Below, piece by piece: positions 32,221-44,506 of a stretch of 64,000 nt of DNA. The stretch is from Lineus longissimus (Eukaryota; Nemertea; Pilidiophora; Heteronemertea; Lineidae). The position numbers and the translations under genes are program-made. Location: NCBI RefSeq assembly GCF_910592395.1, contig NC_088326.1, forward strand, positions 10,917,001-10,981,000, in the 5' to 3' direction. The notes below the pieces were generated by a model, which saw only the letters and a list, made by a program, of their open reading frames with translations, did no database searches and was not told the DNA's origin. The number at the start of each line of letters is the position of its first letter. Position 1 is the first letter of the stretch.

Positions 32221-34842
32221 TAACCGGGCCAAACCAAAGCCTCCACGAAGATCTGTTAAAAGTCTTAGTACAATGTATACATGTACCAGTAAAAGAGAGG
32301 GTTCTTTGTGGAATCCCAGACCAACATGAAAATATCCATGAATTCTTTGTGAGGGTTGCATACTACATGTAGTCCTAGCTTCAAATTTGTTTACAGAGTC
32401 CGTTTTCCAGCTCTAGGTGCTCTTCAAATTTAGTATTCGTCTCCTTCATTTTGGTTCCCCATATTTTTTCCAGGTTTGAGAATGTCCAAAGTTATGGCCG
32501 CGGGATTTTTGTGCTCTACATACATGAAGCGGCTTCTGTTAAGCCCCTAGGCCTAAGCATGTTTTTTTACACTCGAAATTAAAGAAGGGACACTTTGAAA
32601 TTGGAAATCTCTTTCAAAACTAAATAGACCCTCCAGAAATCATACAGTATGTGGGAGACTTGAAAATCTAATTCTGTGAGCGGTCTAGCAGAAGCCTTGG
32701 GGAGAGGGATAGCTTTTCTAGGGTGAAATTGTCTTCTTGGTTTTAAAACAACCTTGTATCATACCATACCAAGATTTTTATTGGCCTTCAGTGTGTTGTA
32801 CATGTTTTATATATAAGCATTCCTTGCAAGGACTTATGGTTTTACACTACAGGTAACTCAATGTTGACCAGTAATACTACAGGATTTCAAGTAGGCCCAG
32901 CTGGATTAAAAACTTATAGTTTTGCCCTACAGCCAACATTCTTGCCAATGCACTTCACAGAATTGTTTAACAAATGCAACCAAAAATATATTTTGACAGG
33001 AGTCAATTGAATTCTGAAAATATTTTTTGTGTACCGATAGCTGCTTGTAGTTAACTTTTAAAGTTAACGGAGCTTAGCCTTTGAAGTGAGGCGCAAAGCG
33101 CATTAATTTGGGCAACAATCCAAAACAGTAGTGCCAGTTTAAAATATTCCAGGAAGGCCTATCCCTGCACTGTGTAAAATAAAACTGCTTGTCCAGGTAT
33201 GGGTTAGTAGACATGTTCAAGTAATTTGATTGAACATTTACAGGGCAGTCAGCACTTTAGTTGATTATTCCAGTTTGCACAATTGACCCCTTTCCCAAGG
33301 AAGTTTATGTCTGGAAAGAAGGTTAAAACGTTCCGATGGCATTGTGTGGGCAAGTTCACATAAATTGCATTAAAAATTCTGTCAGATTAGGTTGCAGACT
33401 GTCTTTGAGTGAATAGATTGGTTCTCCCCGACCCTGTCTTTGAGTTTTAACAGAGAACATTTTTTCGTTAGGGTTTTGAACTTTGAAGTGCAAATTTGCA
33501 TGCCGGACAGTCAGTTCTCCCATTCTCTAAACTGAGACGGGCACTAAAATGAAATTTTTCGAGCTTGGAAAAAAGTTAAAATGTTGATATTAGTTCATTT
33601 TCGGTATAAACAAGGTCGGTTTTCCTGAAAAATCCACTGGCATCTCCCCTTCTGAACCCCGATATATGGAATTTTCGACCTTTCGAAATAAACTTCCCTG
33701 CATCTCTAAATTCTCTGCCAAGATGTACCTGCAAAATTCATCTTATGTGCAAGTTTGCGCTGATTGTTCCCATAGCATAGGCGAATATATAATATCGAAT
33801 GTTTTGCCCGATTAGTTTACTACATAAATATTTTCGGCTAATTTTCGCTGTGGTTTATTTCAGAATGTTAGAAAGAATGGTGTCAGCCCTGCACATTCAT
33901 TATGAACATTTCAATCACAGCATGTTGGAGCATTCTATTGTCCTAGTGTTTTTCTCGATGACCCTGGTTGATCTTTGGCGTGTTTCGGTGGTTTTAGTAG
34001 TTCAACAAGTACATTCTAACTCTTACAATCTTACTCCAAAAAAGCTTGCAAGTGTATAGGGACAGAGTTCTAACTGAATGTGGTTATTTTGATGTAGGGG
34101 AGGGTAGAGGAATAAAGGAGTAGCATAATCCATTTTCAATCACCAAGGTCTCCCCTACACCTAATAACCCTGCATTCCATCTCCTTAGTTGCCTAATATT
34201 GTATTCTAGTGTTTGATGTGTACAGTAATACTTTTATCCCCAATCAAGAGAGGCTAGCATAAATATTATTCTTTGGTTGTGTAACGTCTGGAAATATTTT
34301 TCTTTAGCAGACACTTTGTTTTGATATCAATGCCAGTCGGAATTGTTGCTTGGGGCAGGCATTTATACACCAACTACATGTAATGTGCCTGCCAACGACT
34401 GAACGAGCGATTCAAATCACCGCCACCTGCAAAAACTGCATGCAACGATAATTGCTCATCTGCCGTCATCATCGCAGGTCGCAACCTGAGGGTCGGTATC
34501 AAACCAAGCAGTTGCCGGTTGCAACTTGAACCTGCAGACATGAGTCCTTTTGTTGCATATTGCTGCTATTATAATCGCAGGTCTGCGTTGCAAATTGCTC
34601 ATTTGCGCGGTGCTTTAAGGAGCCTGCAGACAGGTGATTATATTGTGGCTTTATTGCAGCATCTTGCAGTTATTATCGCTGTGAAGAGTGATGTATGGGA
34701 TCGCTTTTCTTTAGGAAATTCGTCCATTGTTTGGTTGGATCTGTGATTGTACTGTGTGTGATGATGAACATGTACAATGTACAGTGCATTGGTATTGCAG
34801 TGTACTTGTGCTGTTCTGCATACATGTGGGCCATGTTCTACT

Positions 34843-35770
34843 GGTTACAGGAAAATTCGTCCCCGGATAATTCGTCCCCGGATAATTCATCCCCGCAAAT
34901 TCGTCCCCGGATAATTCGTCCCCAAGGAAAATTCGTCCCCGGATAATTCGTCCCCGAGGATAATTCGTCCCCTAGGAAAATTCGTCCCCAGATAATTCGT
35001 CCCCGAGGATAATTCGTCCCCGGATAATTCGTCCCCGAGGAAAATTAGTCCCCGGATAATTCGTCCCCTAGGAAAATTTGTCCCCGAGAATAATTCGTCC
35101 CCAGAAAATTTTTACAAAGTTGAAAGTTTCTGACTTTACTTTCTAAGACCCTTAAGTCTTGTCGAATGGACTGTAGTAATACCTACTACTTTCGATTTTT
35201 CTCATTCAGTGTAACATCTCTCTTTACTACTCTACTAGCTAGTTACCTGCCCCACTATTTTTATAGTAGGTAGAGGTAGGCAGGCAAAATATTTTATTGA
35301 AGAATTTAGAGCTTTTCTTTCATTCTGACCAGTAAAAATACTTATTTGAAGAAAAACAAATTATATCGCCTGCCTACCTCACCTGCTATGAAAAAAGTGG
35401 AGTAGGTAACTAGCTAGTAGGGTAGTAAATAGAGATATAACACTGAATGAGAAAAGTCGAAAGGAGTAGGTAGTAGTTATTACTAGAAAGTAATGTCAGA
35501 AACTTTCAACTTTTGTTAAATTTTCCGGGGACGAATTATCCTCGGGGACGTATATTCCGGGTACGAATTTTCCTCAGGGACGAATTTTCCAGGGACGAAT
35601 TATCCGCGGGGACGAATTATCTGGGGACGAATTTTCCTCGGGGACGAATTTTCCAGGGACAAATTTTCCTCGGGGACGAATTTTCCAGGGACGAATTTTC
35701 CTAGGGGACGAATTTTCCGGGGACGAGTTTTCCGGGGACGAATTTTCCGGGGACGAATTTTCCTAGAGCC
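34843..35770. mobile_element. Foldback transposon with tandem-repeat arms and 9-bp target duplication
   Basis: The left arm is an array of short units of the type ATAATTCGTCCCCGG (34850-35106). The right arm (about 35520-35766) is the same array inverted (GGGGACGAATTTTCC). The inner spacer is itself inverted: AAAGTTGAAAGTTTCTGAC near 35115 matches GTCAGAAACTTTCAACTTT near 35495, and CTACTAGCTAGTTACCT matches AGGTAACTAGCTAGTAG. Tips are GGTTACAGGAAAATTC and, inverted, GGCTCTAGGAAAATTC. The 9-mer TGTTCTACT flanks both sides exactly (34834-34842 and 35771-35779), a target-site duplication length typical of Foldback/Mutator-like elements. No transposase. Confidence 0.88.
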
Positions 35771-36334
35771 TGTTCTACTATTCTAATTGTAATAAAAATA
35801 ACAGTTTGTTATTGTATGTAACAACCTATTCACCGAGCTAAATCATTATCATATAATGACCACCAATTCAGTATAATTGCAGATTAAAAAAAACAACAAT
35901 TTCTTCATAATTTATGTTGGTCTGGTAACTGACTGTTTTGAACCTGTCTGGTCAACATTTTTTAACTCAGACTCTTCAGAAATCATTTAATTTAGAAGAT
36001 ATTGCTTAAAAAACCATCAGCCACTGGGGTCTCCATCGGAGTACGTTTTACATACCCTCAAAAAGGTGTACGCTATCAGATACTGGTATCCTATCACCCT
36101 GTTCATGTTTGAGTTGAACGCTGCGAACTTCAGAAAGAGCATCCAATATCATACATGTACGTGACCCAATGTTTTCAATTATGAGACTTGCATTTAGCGC
36201 TAAATCAACTGGTTTCAGTCGCTCACATTATTACCGCTCACTATTGGCCTGTGAATTCATGATTCAAGCTCTACTCGAGTAGTATTACAGGTCCGAGCTG
36301 CAGCTATACAGCACTCAGGACTAACTTTCATAAT

Positions 36335-36520
36335 TTGCCATTCTGCCAGCTAGGTACCCACTTACTCCTGGGTGGAGAGAAGCAAGTAAGTCACAAAAAA
36401 TGCCTTGCTCAAAGGCACAAGACGAAACAGCGGTGATCATTCCAAGAATCGAACCCAGGACCTCCTGATTATGAGCCCAGTTGAGTGCTCTATAGAACCA
36501 CTATGCCACTGATCTCACTG
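36335..36520 (-). mobile_element. tRNA-derived SINE, antisense
   Basis: Read on the minus strand the head has GTGGCATAGTGGTTCTATAG (A box region) and CTGGGTTCGATTC (canonical B box). It is followed by a body ending near CTCTCCACCCAGGAGTAAGT. The B box matches the RNA polymerase III consensus well. It does not fold as a functional tRNA gene that I can recognise. Confidence 0.65.
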
Positions 36521-37402
36521 ATGATGTCCTCATGTACAATTGGAACAGTTCATCACTTAAATAGTTCCTCAATTCTGTAAATTATTACTGTCTCAGTTCT
36601 AATTGAAATTCTGACTGGATTGAGAAAAAAACAATTGTTTCATTTTGTAGGATTGGAAAATTACTACATGTAATTGTGTTGGCTCTGGTTTGCTGTCTGA
36701 ATAATGAGTATGGACAATGTGATGATATTGATCATCCATTTCTATGAATTCCGGCTATGTAAAATTGGGTTGAGGGGAAACATAGATTGGTGATTATCAT
36801 TTAATGATTTTAGGATGTAATGGCATAGCGATATCAGGAAAGACCTCATGAACAGCATGGCTGGTGGAGGACTTATTCCCTGCGGTTTGACAGTTTAGAT
36901 GTAGAACCTATTTTATAAGGCCACACATTTTCAATAAGTTGGATTACGAATGAAACTTCAGATCCAAAACTTATGTGGGTGGGGCGGAAATTTAAAAAAA
37001 TTCTATCTTTCTTTAGCTAGTGTAATAATTTGAAGCGCTGACTGAAGCAATGAAACTGCACAGGATTTGGCACTGTCGAAGTAAGTCCCAGGTCTGCGAG
37101 TACACTTTTGGAGTATCAATACTCTTTTTGACCAATGCTATTGCTATACTCCTTGACTGCCAGATTTTGTAAAGGAAAATGTATCAGACGTTGGTAGAAA
37201 TCACCAGGATACTCCAAAAAAAGTCCAGTAGAAATATTATTTGGACATCTTTGAGTGGGTCTACGAAAGTACTGGACCATCATAAGGACACCAGATGAAA
37301 TTGAAATGCTCAACTTCCTCTGGATCCGGGTGTAAGTTTTGAAGCAAAATTCACTGCTTGGTTGTTGTGGTCCTCTAGCCCTGGGGAGGCTAACCAGCCT
37401 GT

Positions 37403-37975
37403 TTAGTCTTTCTGCACCTGGAAACCAGATATAGCAGCACTCCTTCTGCAGGTGCCCAGAATTATAAATGAATAAAATGTAAACTGATTCATAACATATG
37501 GGATGGGTTGATAAAAATCTGGCCGAACATTCTGCTTAATGCATTGCATCTGTTCAAAGGGAGCGAAGGGCATTTCTTCATAGGGAGCTGAGGGTGGCTG
37601 TTCATAGGGAGCTAAGGGCGGCTGTTTATAGGGAGCTGGGGGCATTTCTTCATAGGGAACTGAAGGTGGCTGTTCATAGGGAGCTGTGGACTGCTGTTCA
37701 TAGGGAGCCAAGGGCGGCTGTTCATAGGGAACTGTGGACTGCTGTTCATAGGGAGCTGAGGGAGGCTGTTCATAGATAGCTGAGGGTGGTTGTTCATAGG
37801 GAGCCAAGGGCAGCTGTTTATAGGGAGCCAAGTGCAGCTGTTCATAGGGAGCTAAGGGCGACTGTTTATAGGGAGCAGAGGGCGACTGTTTATAGGGAGC
37901 TGTGGGTGGCTGTTCATTGGGAGCCGATGACTGCTGTTCATAGGGAGCCGTGGGCAGTTGTTCATTTGGAGCCAA
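37403..37975 (-). repeat. 24-bp minisatellite, open as an (APYEQPPS)n frame
   Basis: Tandem copies of a 24-bp unit (GCTGTTCATAGGGAGCTGAG plus four bases) run from about 37560 to 37975. Because 24 is a multiple of three, the minus strand reads as 8-residue repeats APYEQPPS within a 190-codon frame with a non-repeat tail (IPYVMNQFTFYSFIILG), and the plus strand is also open in a repeat frame (AVHREL). This is more likely a neutral minisatellite than a gene, but the unit variants keep the minus frame open throughout. Confidence 0.8.
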
Positions 37976-38633
37976 GGGTCAAAAGAAACATTTGATTTGT
38001 TTTTCCATCGGAATACTACTGTGATTGTGAAGCCTGAAGGCATACCGAATAAATGATGTTAAATGTTGGGCGGGGATGTTAAACAAGGGCTCCTTGTTGG
38101 GTCAGTGCATGGGCCTGTCCTTTCCTCGGACGACGTGGCTTTAATAGGCTTTAGTACCCCAAGAGTGGTATGCATGACAGTGGCTATTCCCCGGCAGTAG
38201 GCCACGGCCTGTGCAACTATTTCACACCCTGGCACCCCGGTGGCTCATCTAAATTTGGTAGGACCCTGTCTTGCCCTGCTCAATCGCCAGAAAACATTCC
38301 TGGCGTACATCAAGGATGTACCCAGGTGGATTGGGTAACTGACAATAGCGCCAACCCAATAGCGCCAACAAGCCATTGTAAACATGTTTAGAGTCTCAAG
38401 ACAGCTACTGGTAATTGGGGTTCAAAAGTTCAGAGTGTAGGTATGAGGGGTGGATCAATCTTGGATCCAGGAGGATCCAAGATTAACGAAGTTGATGAGG
38501 TTGTTTACTTCCATCACTCGACTTTTGCTTTTGAAAAACCAAAAAATAATTTGATAAATTTATGAACTTCGGACTAGTTGTGGCCACTTCATGTGAACAT
38601 CAAGAAGAAGAATGATGATAAATTTAGCTTTTG

Positions 38634-38833
38634 CAGTGAAACCTCCCTTAGCGGACACCTCTATTGGCAGGACACCCTCTCTATTCTGGACACTGACTTA
38701 CTGATTTTTGTTACGAATTGCTCATTTCCATTCAATATGATCAGGACACCTCTCTGTAATCAGGACACCTCTCTATATATGAAAGTACTTTTAGTCCCAA
38801 GGGTGTCCTTAATAATAGAGAGGTTCTACTGTA
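38634..38833 (+). mobile_element. Pogo/Tigger-like MITE, copy 2
   Basis: It runs from CAGTGAAACCTCCCTTAGCG to GAGAGGTTCTACTGTA. Internal GGACACCTCTCT phrases and CCCAAGGGTGTCCTT are shared with the copy at 22890. Confidence 0.75.
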
Positions 38834-39354
38834 GACCCTTATCGGCTAGAATTGTAAGCTGTTTCCAAGGTACTCAGTGTAAATGATGATGCTTCACCAT
38901 ACACACAGTGAACGCACAGAAACCGATCACTATTAAAATTCCACGGTACGCACCTGTTGGTATATTTTTTCGACCTTGGACGAGTTGATTTCATTTCGTT
39001 TGATTACGTCCTGGCGTGCAGCCTATTCACTTCACTAACCCGCGTACAAGTGGAAAAAAATCTCCAGTTTCGAAAAGTAATCGTGGTGCTGCCCCCTATG
39101 AATTGGAGTAAACACTATAACTGTACACACAAAGATATGCACAATAGAATTCTATTGTGAAAGGGAATAGCGATGTGGTGAAAAAGTGAAATCAGGAGGC
39201 TGACCGATGATTGACGGATCACTCATCCAATTATATTTGATTGGCTGATTGATTAATTGATGAATAAGTTAGATGTTTCCTAAATTGCGTCCATCTTTTC
39301 TCAGCTAAATACACAAAAGATTACAAGACTTTGAGGTGTACATGTAATTCCTGG

Positions 39355-39552
39355 TTAGGGGTTAATGTGGCCATCTTCAGGTGACTAATATGCACAGTAA
39401 AGGCCCTGGGTCATGTCAGATTCAGCACTATATATATTCCTCGTACAAGCGTGAATAATTTCGACATACTGTGAGATGTGAGAGACCCCTATTGACGACT
39501 TTGTGTAACTTTATCTTGCCTGGCTAGCTTCTGTCTATACTGCCCCTTTAAG
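39355..39552. mobile_element. MITE family 1, copy b
   Basis: Shares GGCCATCTTCAGGTGACTAAT, CTCGTACAAGCGTGAATAA and GAGACCCCTATTG with the copy at 21708. The left terminal repeat is eroded; the right end reads CTGTCTATACTGCCCCTTTA. Confidence 0.7.
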
Positions 39553-41559
39553 GAGTAAAGTTGCTGCCAGAAATGCAATCTGTCTGAGTGTCATGGCACT
39601 TAATGGTTTCAAGAAAATGTGTCATATGACAGGACCAGTTCATTGGAAACACTTAAAAAACCAACGCAATAAAAATCAATTAAATCTAATAATTAGGTAA
39701 TCGGTATGAGAAGTCCGTGGTGATAATTAGTGCTCTGAATAGCCATAGGTAGAAATTGGGTCAAAGATTTGCGTTTTTCTGAGTATCATTGTTGTTATGA
39801 TTGCTCTGCCAAGATAATAATCGTTAGGAAGAAAATTACGTACTGTAGACCTGGTAATCTTTGCGACCGTTTTATTTTCGTGATTTGGGAGGCAAACGCA
39901 AAAAGAAATATTGTGAAAATTTCAACTCTTATGCATGAGCCAGTAAATTACCACAGCAAACACGGAAGTGTACCCCAAATTAAAAATTAGGAAACGTTTA
40001 GCATTGCGAACATTACTCAGTCAGTAATTGTTTTGTTGGCCAACCGCCCGAACTTTTCCCAAAAAATTGAACAGACGTCTGATGTCTGACAGTGATAGAT
40101 TACAAATCGGCTGCATTTGGGATCTCGGACTTAAAAGTGCAAATGTTGCAGAGGGGGCTAGACGTCATTCCTGTTCTTCTTCAGCGTTCAATCTGCGCTT
40201 AGAGCAGCCTGTGTTATTCTCCAGGGAATATTTCCTGTTCAATTCAAAGTAACCTGCCATTCGCGTTTTAAAATGCTACTACCGTTATTTACCAATTAGG
40301 TTAATTGGGTAGTGACCCCATTTTCGTTCAGGTATGCAGATACCACCGCACAAGCTACTCATGTTTCTCACTTAGTGAGGATTTTTGCTTGTTTTATGGT
40401 GCAAATCTCTGATGATTTGTCAAACTATCTATTTTGTATCCATGTCTCAATCATTCTCATTCTACCATAGCATGATTTAGCACAGCCTATTTAGGACTTA
40501 AAAAACAAAGGATTAAAATAGTATTAATTAGCAGGTTTATGATTATGGATTGACCACTCCAAAACATGTTACTGTTTGCCATTGTTTGTATTTCTGTCTC
40601 TAACTTATGTTGTTTGTAACAGGTTTTCTTGGTGAATCTAATATTATTGTGTAGCATTCAGGTTTTGGACTCCAGACTGGGAACACACATAATTGGTTTT
40701 CCCAGATTGTGAGTGTACTTGGGTGTTATAAATTACAAGAAGTGAACAGAACTCTGCATTCAACTTATTTCTACTGCTCGTCCCTCCTATTCTCTTCCCC
40801 CATACTACTCATGTTTCTCACTTGGTGAGGTCTTTTGCTTGCCTTGGCATCGACACCAGATACAAAGGCTTGCTTTTATGACTCATTCCAACAAAGACTG
40901 TGAAAAGACAGGAACTTTTTTTAAATGGTAGCCTATGAAATAACGAAATTCATTTGTCCAAGATCTAAAGTTCTACGTGTCATTGTGTGTAGACTTAAAT
41001 TACTAAATTCAACCCTGATGAGCATGTGCACGCAATTCTACCAATTTGTGTCTATTTGACCCAAGCAACTTTCAACGCTTTCTCACCCAGTCACTGACGG
41101 ACCCTTCTGCCTCCAACTACCTAATCACAACTATAAATCCCCCACAGGGATATTTGGTCACATTCTCCGACTTCCTTTTGCTACCATCAATCATCTCTTC
41201 ATCCCCGTGTGGATCGTTTTACCGATATTGTGCGGAGTAGCAGCTGTGTCCACGACGATTGCTTTCCTTCTGACGCCGTTTTCGCACTAGCCTTGTCACC
41301 TTTGCAATATTGGCTTTCAGTGGATTTGATCTCGGCGCTGATCTCTGAGTCGTGTGGTCTCTGGTGGTGTTCACGGTCTCCACCAGGGGTAACGTCTCTC
41401 GTTTTACATTGGGCGCCAATGAAATGAAGTTGCTGCCAGCTGAATAACTAAACAATGAAATAACGGAACAACTCTTGAAATATATCGTGTAATTTGTCAA
41501 CTCCTTTATCTTCTCCGTTCTCTTCCCTTCCTCTTTAACGACAACACTTACAACTGTCC

Positions 41560-42370
41560 CTTTCCCATCCATGCAGACCAAAGACCATGAAACTACGATT
41601 GTAGGGAAGACATCTCTCGATGAACACAGTTTAAGTTAATAATAATAATAATAATAATAGTCTCTTTTATAGCGCTATTCCATGGACAGAGTCCTTGCTC
41701 ACAGCGCTCAAGTTGCATAACAAGAAACTCACCCTCACCACACCAGTACTCATCAGCCGTTTTCAGTTGCCATGAGAAAATAGTGTGTGTGCTGACACCT
41801 GGCCTGGCTCTACAAGAAACTGACCTTCTATGACACCAAAAGTTCTTAAATAGACACTTTCGATCTATAGCCAAGAGGAAAACAGGGTCTAATTTGTTGA
41901 CACCCAACCTTCCCCATCCATGCAGGCTGACGACCATGAACATATAACTGTAACGAAAACACCTCTCTTATTGACACAATTAGAACTGGCTCTTCCAGAA
42001 ACTGACCCCCAGCAACACCAAACTTTCATCAGGCAGTTTCGTTGGCCAAGAGGAAAACAGGGTCTGACTGTGCTTACACTTGGCTTTCCCCCCACCCATG
42101 CAGGCCAAGGACTACGAACCTACAATTGTGGGGAAGACATCTGTCTAATTGACACAGTTAAGTGGCACTGAACTAAAGAGGAAAAAAGTGTCTGACTGAG
42201 TTGACACCCTGCCTCCCCATCCATGCAGGCTGATGACCAGGAACATATTGTAACGAAAAACACCCCTTTAATCGGCACAATTAGAAAAATTGGCTCTACT
42301 AGAAACTGACCCCAAACACCGAAACTCCATCAGGCATTTCAATAGCCAAGAGGAAAACACGTAATGGGCT
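41560..42370 (+). repeat. Diverged tandem repeat, units of about 125-180 bp, beside an ATT tract
   Basis: The phrase CCATCCATGCAGGCTGACGA recurs near 41566, 41913, 42096 and 42220, each time followed by GACACA(AT)TT..., an AGAAACTGACC phrase and GGCCAAGAGGAAAACA. The first interval is enlarged by an insert at 41636-41730: an (ATA)n tract followed by AGTCTCTTTTATAGCGC, which looks like the antisense tail of a SINE-like element. Confidence 0.65.
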
Positions 42371-43312
42371 GGCACAGATTACACGGAGAGAAAAGCCTCA
42401 AGTGGTCTCATTGACTTGCTGGAGGTCATTGCGCAATCTGTCTAGTGGAAACCTCCACTTGACCATTTGTCTTCCTTTCTTCGGCTTGCTAATGTTATGT
42501 CAAGTCACTTGAGATTGCGTAAGAGCTATGATAGCATTTTGTTGTGTAGCTGGTTCCTCCGGCAATCTTTGGAAACAATGCTTTTGCCACAAGGACATTT
42601 GCTTGTGGCCAACTTCTGAAATCTGGTTTATAAGCAATTTAGTTTGGCAAGTGTCATTGTTATGGTCCTACTTGTGTGGGCAAGGCCATGGAGTTAAGTT
42701 AATGGGGGACGAGAAGACAAGGCCTGTGAAGGTTAAGAGAGCCGCAATAACTTGGGAGGCCGAGGGGAAGTTGTTCACTTTGCAGGAAAAATGGTTCAGT
42801 GTTGTTGGACATAATGGTTTGGCATTGAGATGAGTTGCTATGTTGGTCAAATTTGTCCGAGAATAGAGTTTGACAGAAGAGTTTCACCCAAAACGTCTTA
42901 ATGTATCAGTTTTAATACCATGTCACACACTTTCACGTGACCATAGGGGCTAAAAGTCCCATGATAATCAAATGGCCTAGTCGAGGCTAGGAGGGAAGCA
43001 GGGATGGAATAACATCATCAAGAAATATAGAGTTCCGATCATGCGCAGGGAGAATGGGTTGCTGGTTCAGCATTTTAAACTTCCACAATATAATGTTTAC
43101 TCAATGGGTTAAAACTTATCCGCAGTAATCTGTCGTAATATCGTTATAAGAGCTATGCGATAAAATGTTTAGTAGGTTATTGTAAATTGCTGAGGTCCTT
43201 CAACTGTGTCAGTGACGATATCAAAGTCTATAGATTGACACATTTCCACTGCGTTGATTGATGAACAATGTCAGACTGATTGATGTCTTCCGGTTCTCGA
43301 AGTAGGCTCTCG

Positions 43313-43538
43313 TCTTAAAGGGGTACGCCGTTTGTACTTGTGGGTTAGGAAAATAGAAATGCATTCACACACAATGCTGTGGTGCAGCTATCATGCATGC
43401 AACTTTGCTGAAACGTGGTCTATCCGTCAACACCACGGTAAGGTTGACATTTGTATTCAGTACGATTTTAAGCAATTGGAATGCTTCAAATTCAATTTCA
43501 TATTTCAATTTTTAACGAACAGCGTAGGCCTTTTAAAG
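43313..43538. mobile_element. MITE family 2 (GTACGCCGTTTGT ends)
   Basis: The left end CTTAAAGGGGTACGCCGTTT and the right end, inverted, CTTTAAAAGGCCTACGCTGT form terminal repeats of about 25 bp. A fragment of the same family with the same right end lies at 4690-4832. Confidence 0.65.
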
Positions 43539-43757
43539 GGACACTATAGGCAGCAGCTAGGCAGGCAAGATATAGTTGCACAAAGTCGCCAATAGGGGTC
43601 TCTCCCATCTCAAAGTCAACAAAATTATTCATGCTTGTACTTTTTGGAAATATGATTAGTGGTGAATCAAACACGACCCAGGGCCCTTGCTGTGTGTATT
43701 AGTCGCCTGAAGATGGCCAAACTAGCCCCTCTGCTCCTGCCTATAGTCCCCCTTTAA
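43531..43757 (-). mobile_element. MITE family 1, copy c (inverted)
   Basis: Inverted relative to copy a. Ends are TTTAAAGGGACACTATAGGC and GCCTATAGTCCCCCTTTAA. It directly abuts family 2 and shares the TTTAAAG bases with it. Confidence 0.8.
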
Positions 43758-43982
43758 CACAGGAACATTCTGCTTGGATCTGTTGTGAGACATTGGTCGT
43801 CTTGGTCAAACCAGCTTTTAAGAAGAAAAAACACAATTTCTTGGTCCTGGTTTTGCTACAGGTCAAGCCAAGGCCCAACGCCCCCCACACCCCAACATTT
43901 CTCTTGAACAGTCAAGCCGATCTCCTTCAGTGGGAATGCTCTCACAATTAACTGCAGAGGTGGAGGGACATCAAATACATTG

Positions 43983-44506
43983 ATAAAGGATGCATGCTAA
44001 AGTCAACAAAGTGATATCGATCATGTGTGCACAGATGTATTTGCACGGCTTATGTCTCCGCTCTCAACCATTCACTTCTGGAGACAGCGATATCCTTCCT
44101 GGGACTCGCTTGAAGATATCTATTCAATACAAGAAGTGCTCTTCGTCAACAAACATGGCAAGAGAACTGGTGATATGGTACATTTCTTATCCTGTGCTTT
44201 CAACTTACAGCAGGTGTGGGGTTTGAGCAAAATTCTGTAAAATTTCCATTTGGCTACTAACTGCTGTTGTATAGCCTAATTCTTAACATGCATGAATTGT
44301 CTACCGAAGCACAATGGTCCCTGGCCTAGTCATGGCATACATTTTCCTTGGCCATTTCATTAAGCAAAAGATAGTCCCAGGAAGGATATTGCTGTCTCCA
44401 GAAGTGGATGGTTGACAGTTCTGTCAGCAGAGACATAGTCCATGCAAATACATCTGTGCACACATGATCGATATCGCTTTGTTGACTTAAGCATGCATCC
44501 TTTATC
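43983..44506. repeat. Long inverted duplication, arms of about 130-145 bp
   Basis: The left arm (43983-44112) and right arm (about 44362-44506) are inverted copies at roughly 85-90% by eye. Both contain ATAAAGGATGCATGC, GATATCGATCATGTGTGCAC, AGATGTATTTGCA and CTTCTGGAGACAGC. The 250-base spacer ends in a GGCCATTTCATT phrase also found at the end of the 1.1-kb hairpin elements. Transcription through it would give a long stem-loop RNA. Confidence 0.75.

Noticed and set aside
36440-36515. Possible tRNA gene (good B box)
   Set aside because: There is no complete cloverleaf and the sequence continues into a SINE body; related heads at 23280, 23944 and 63300 behave the same way.
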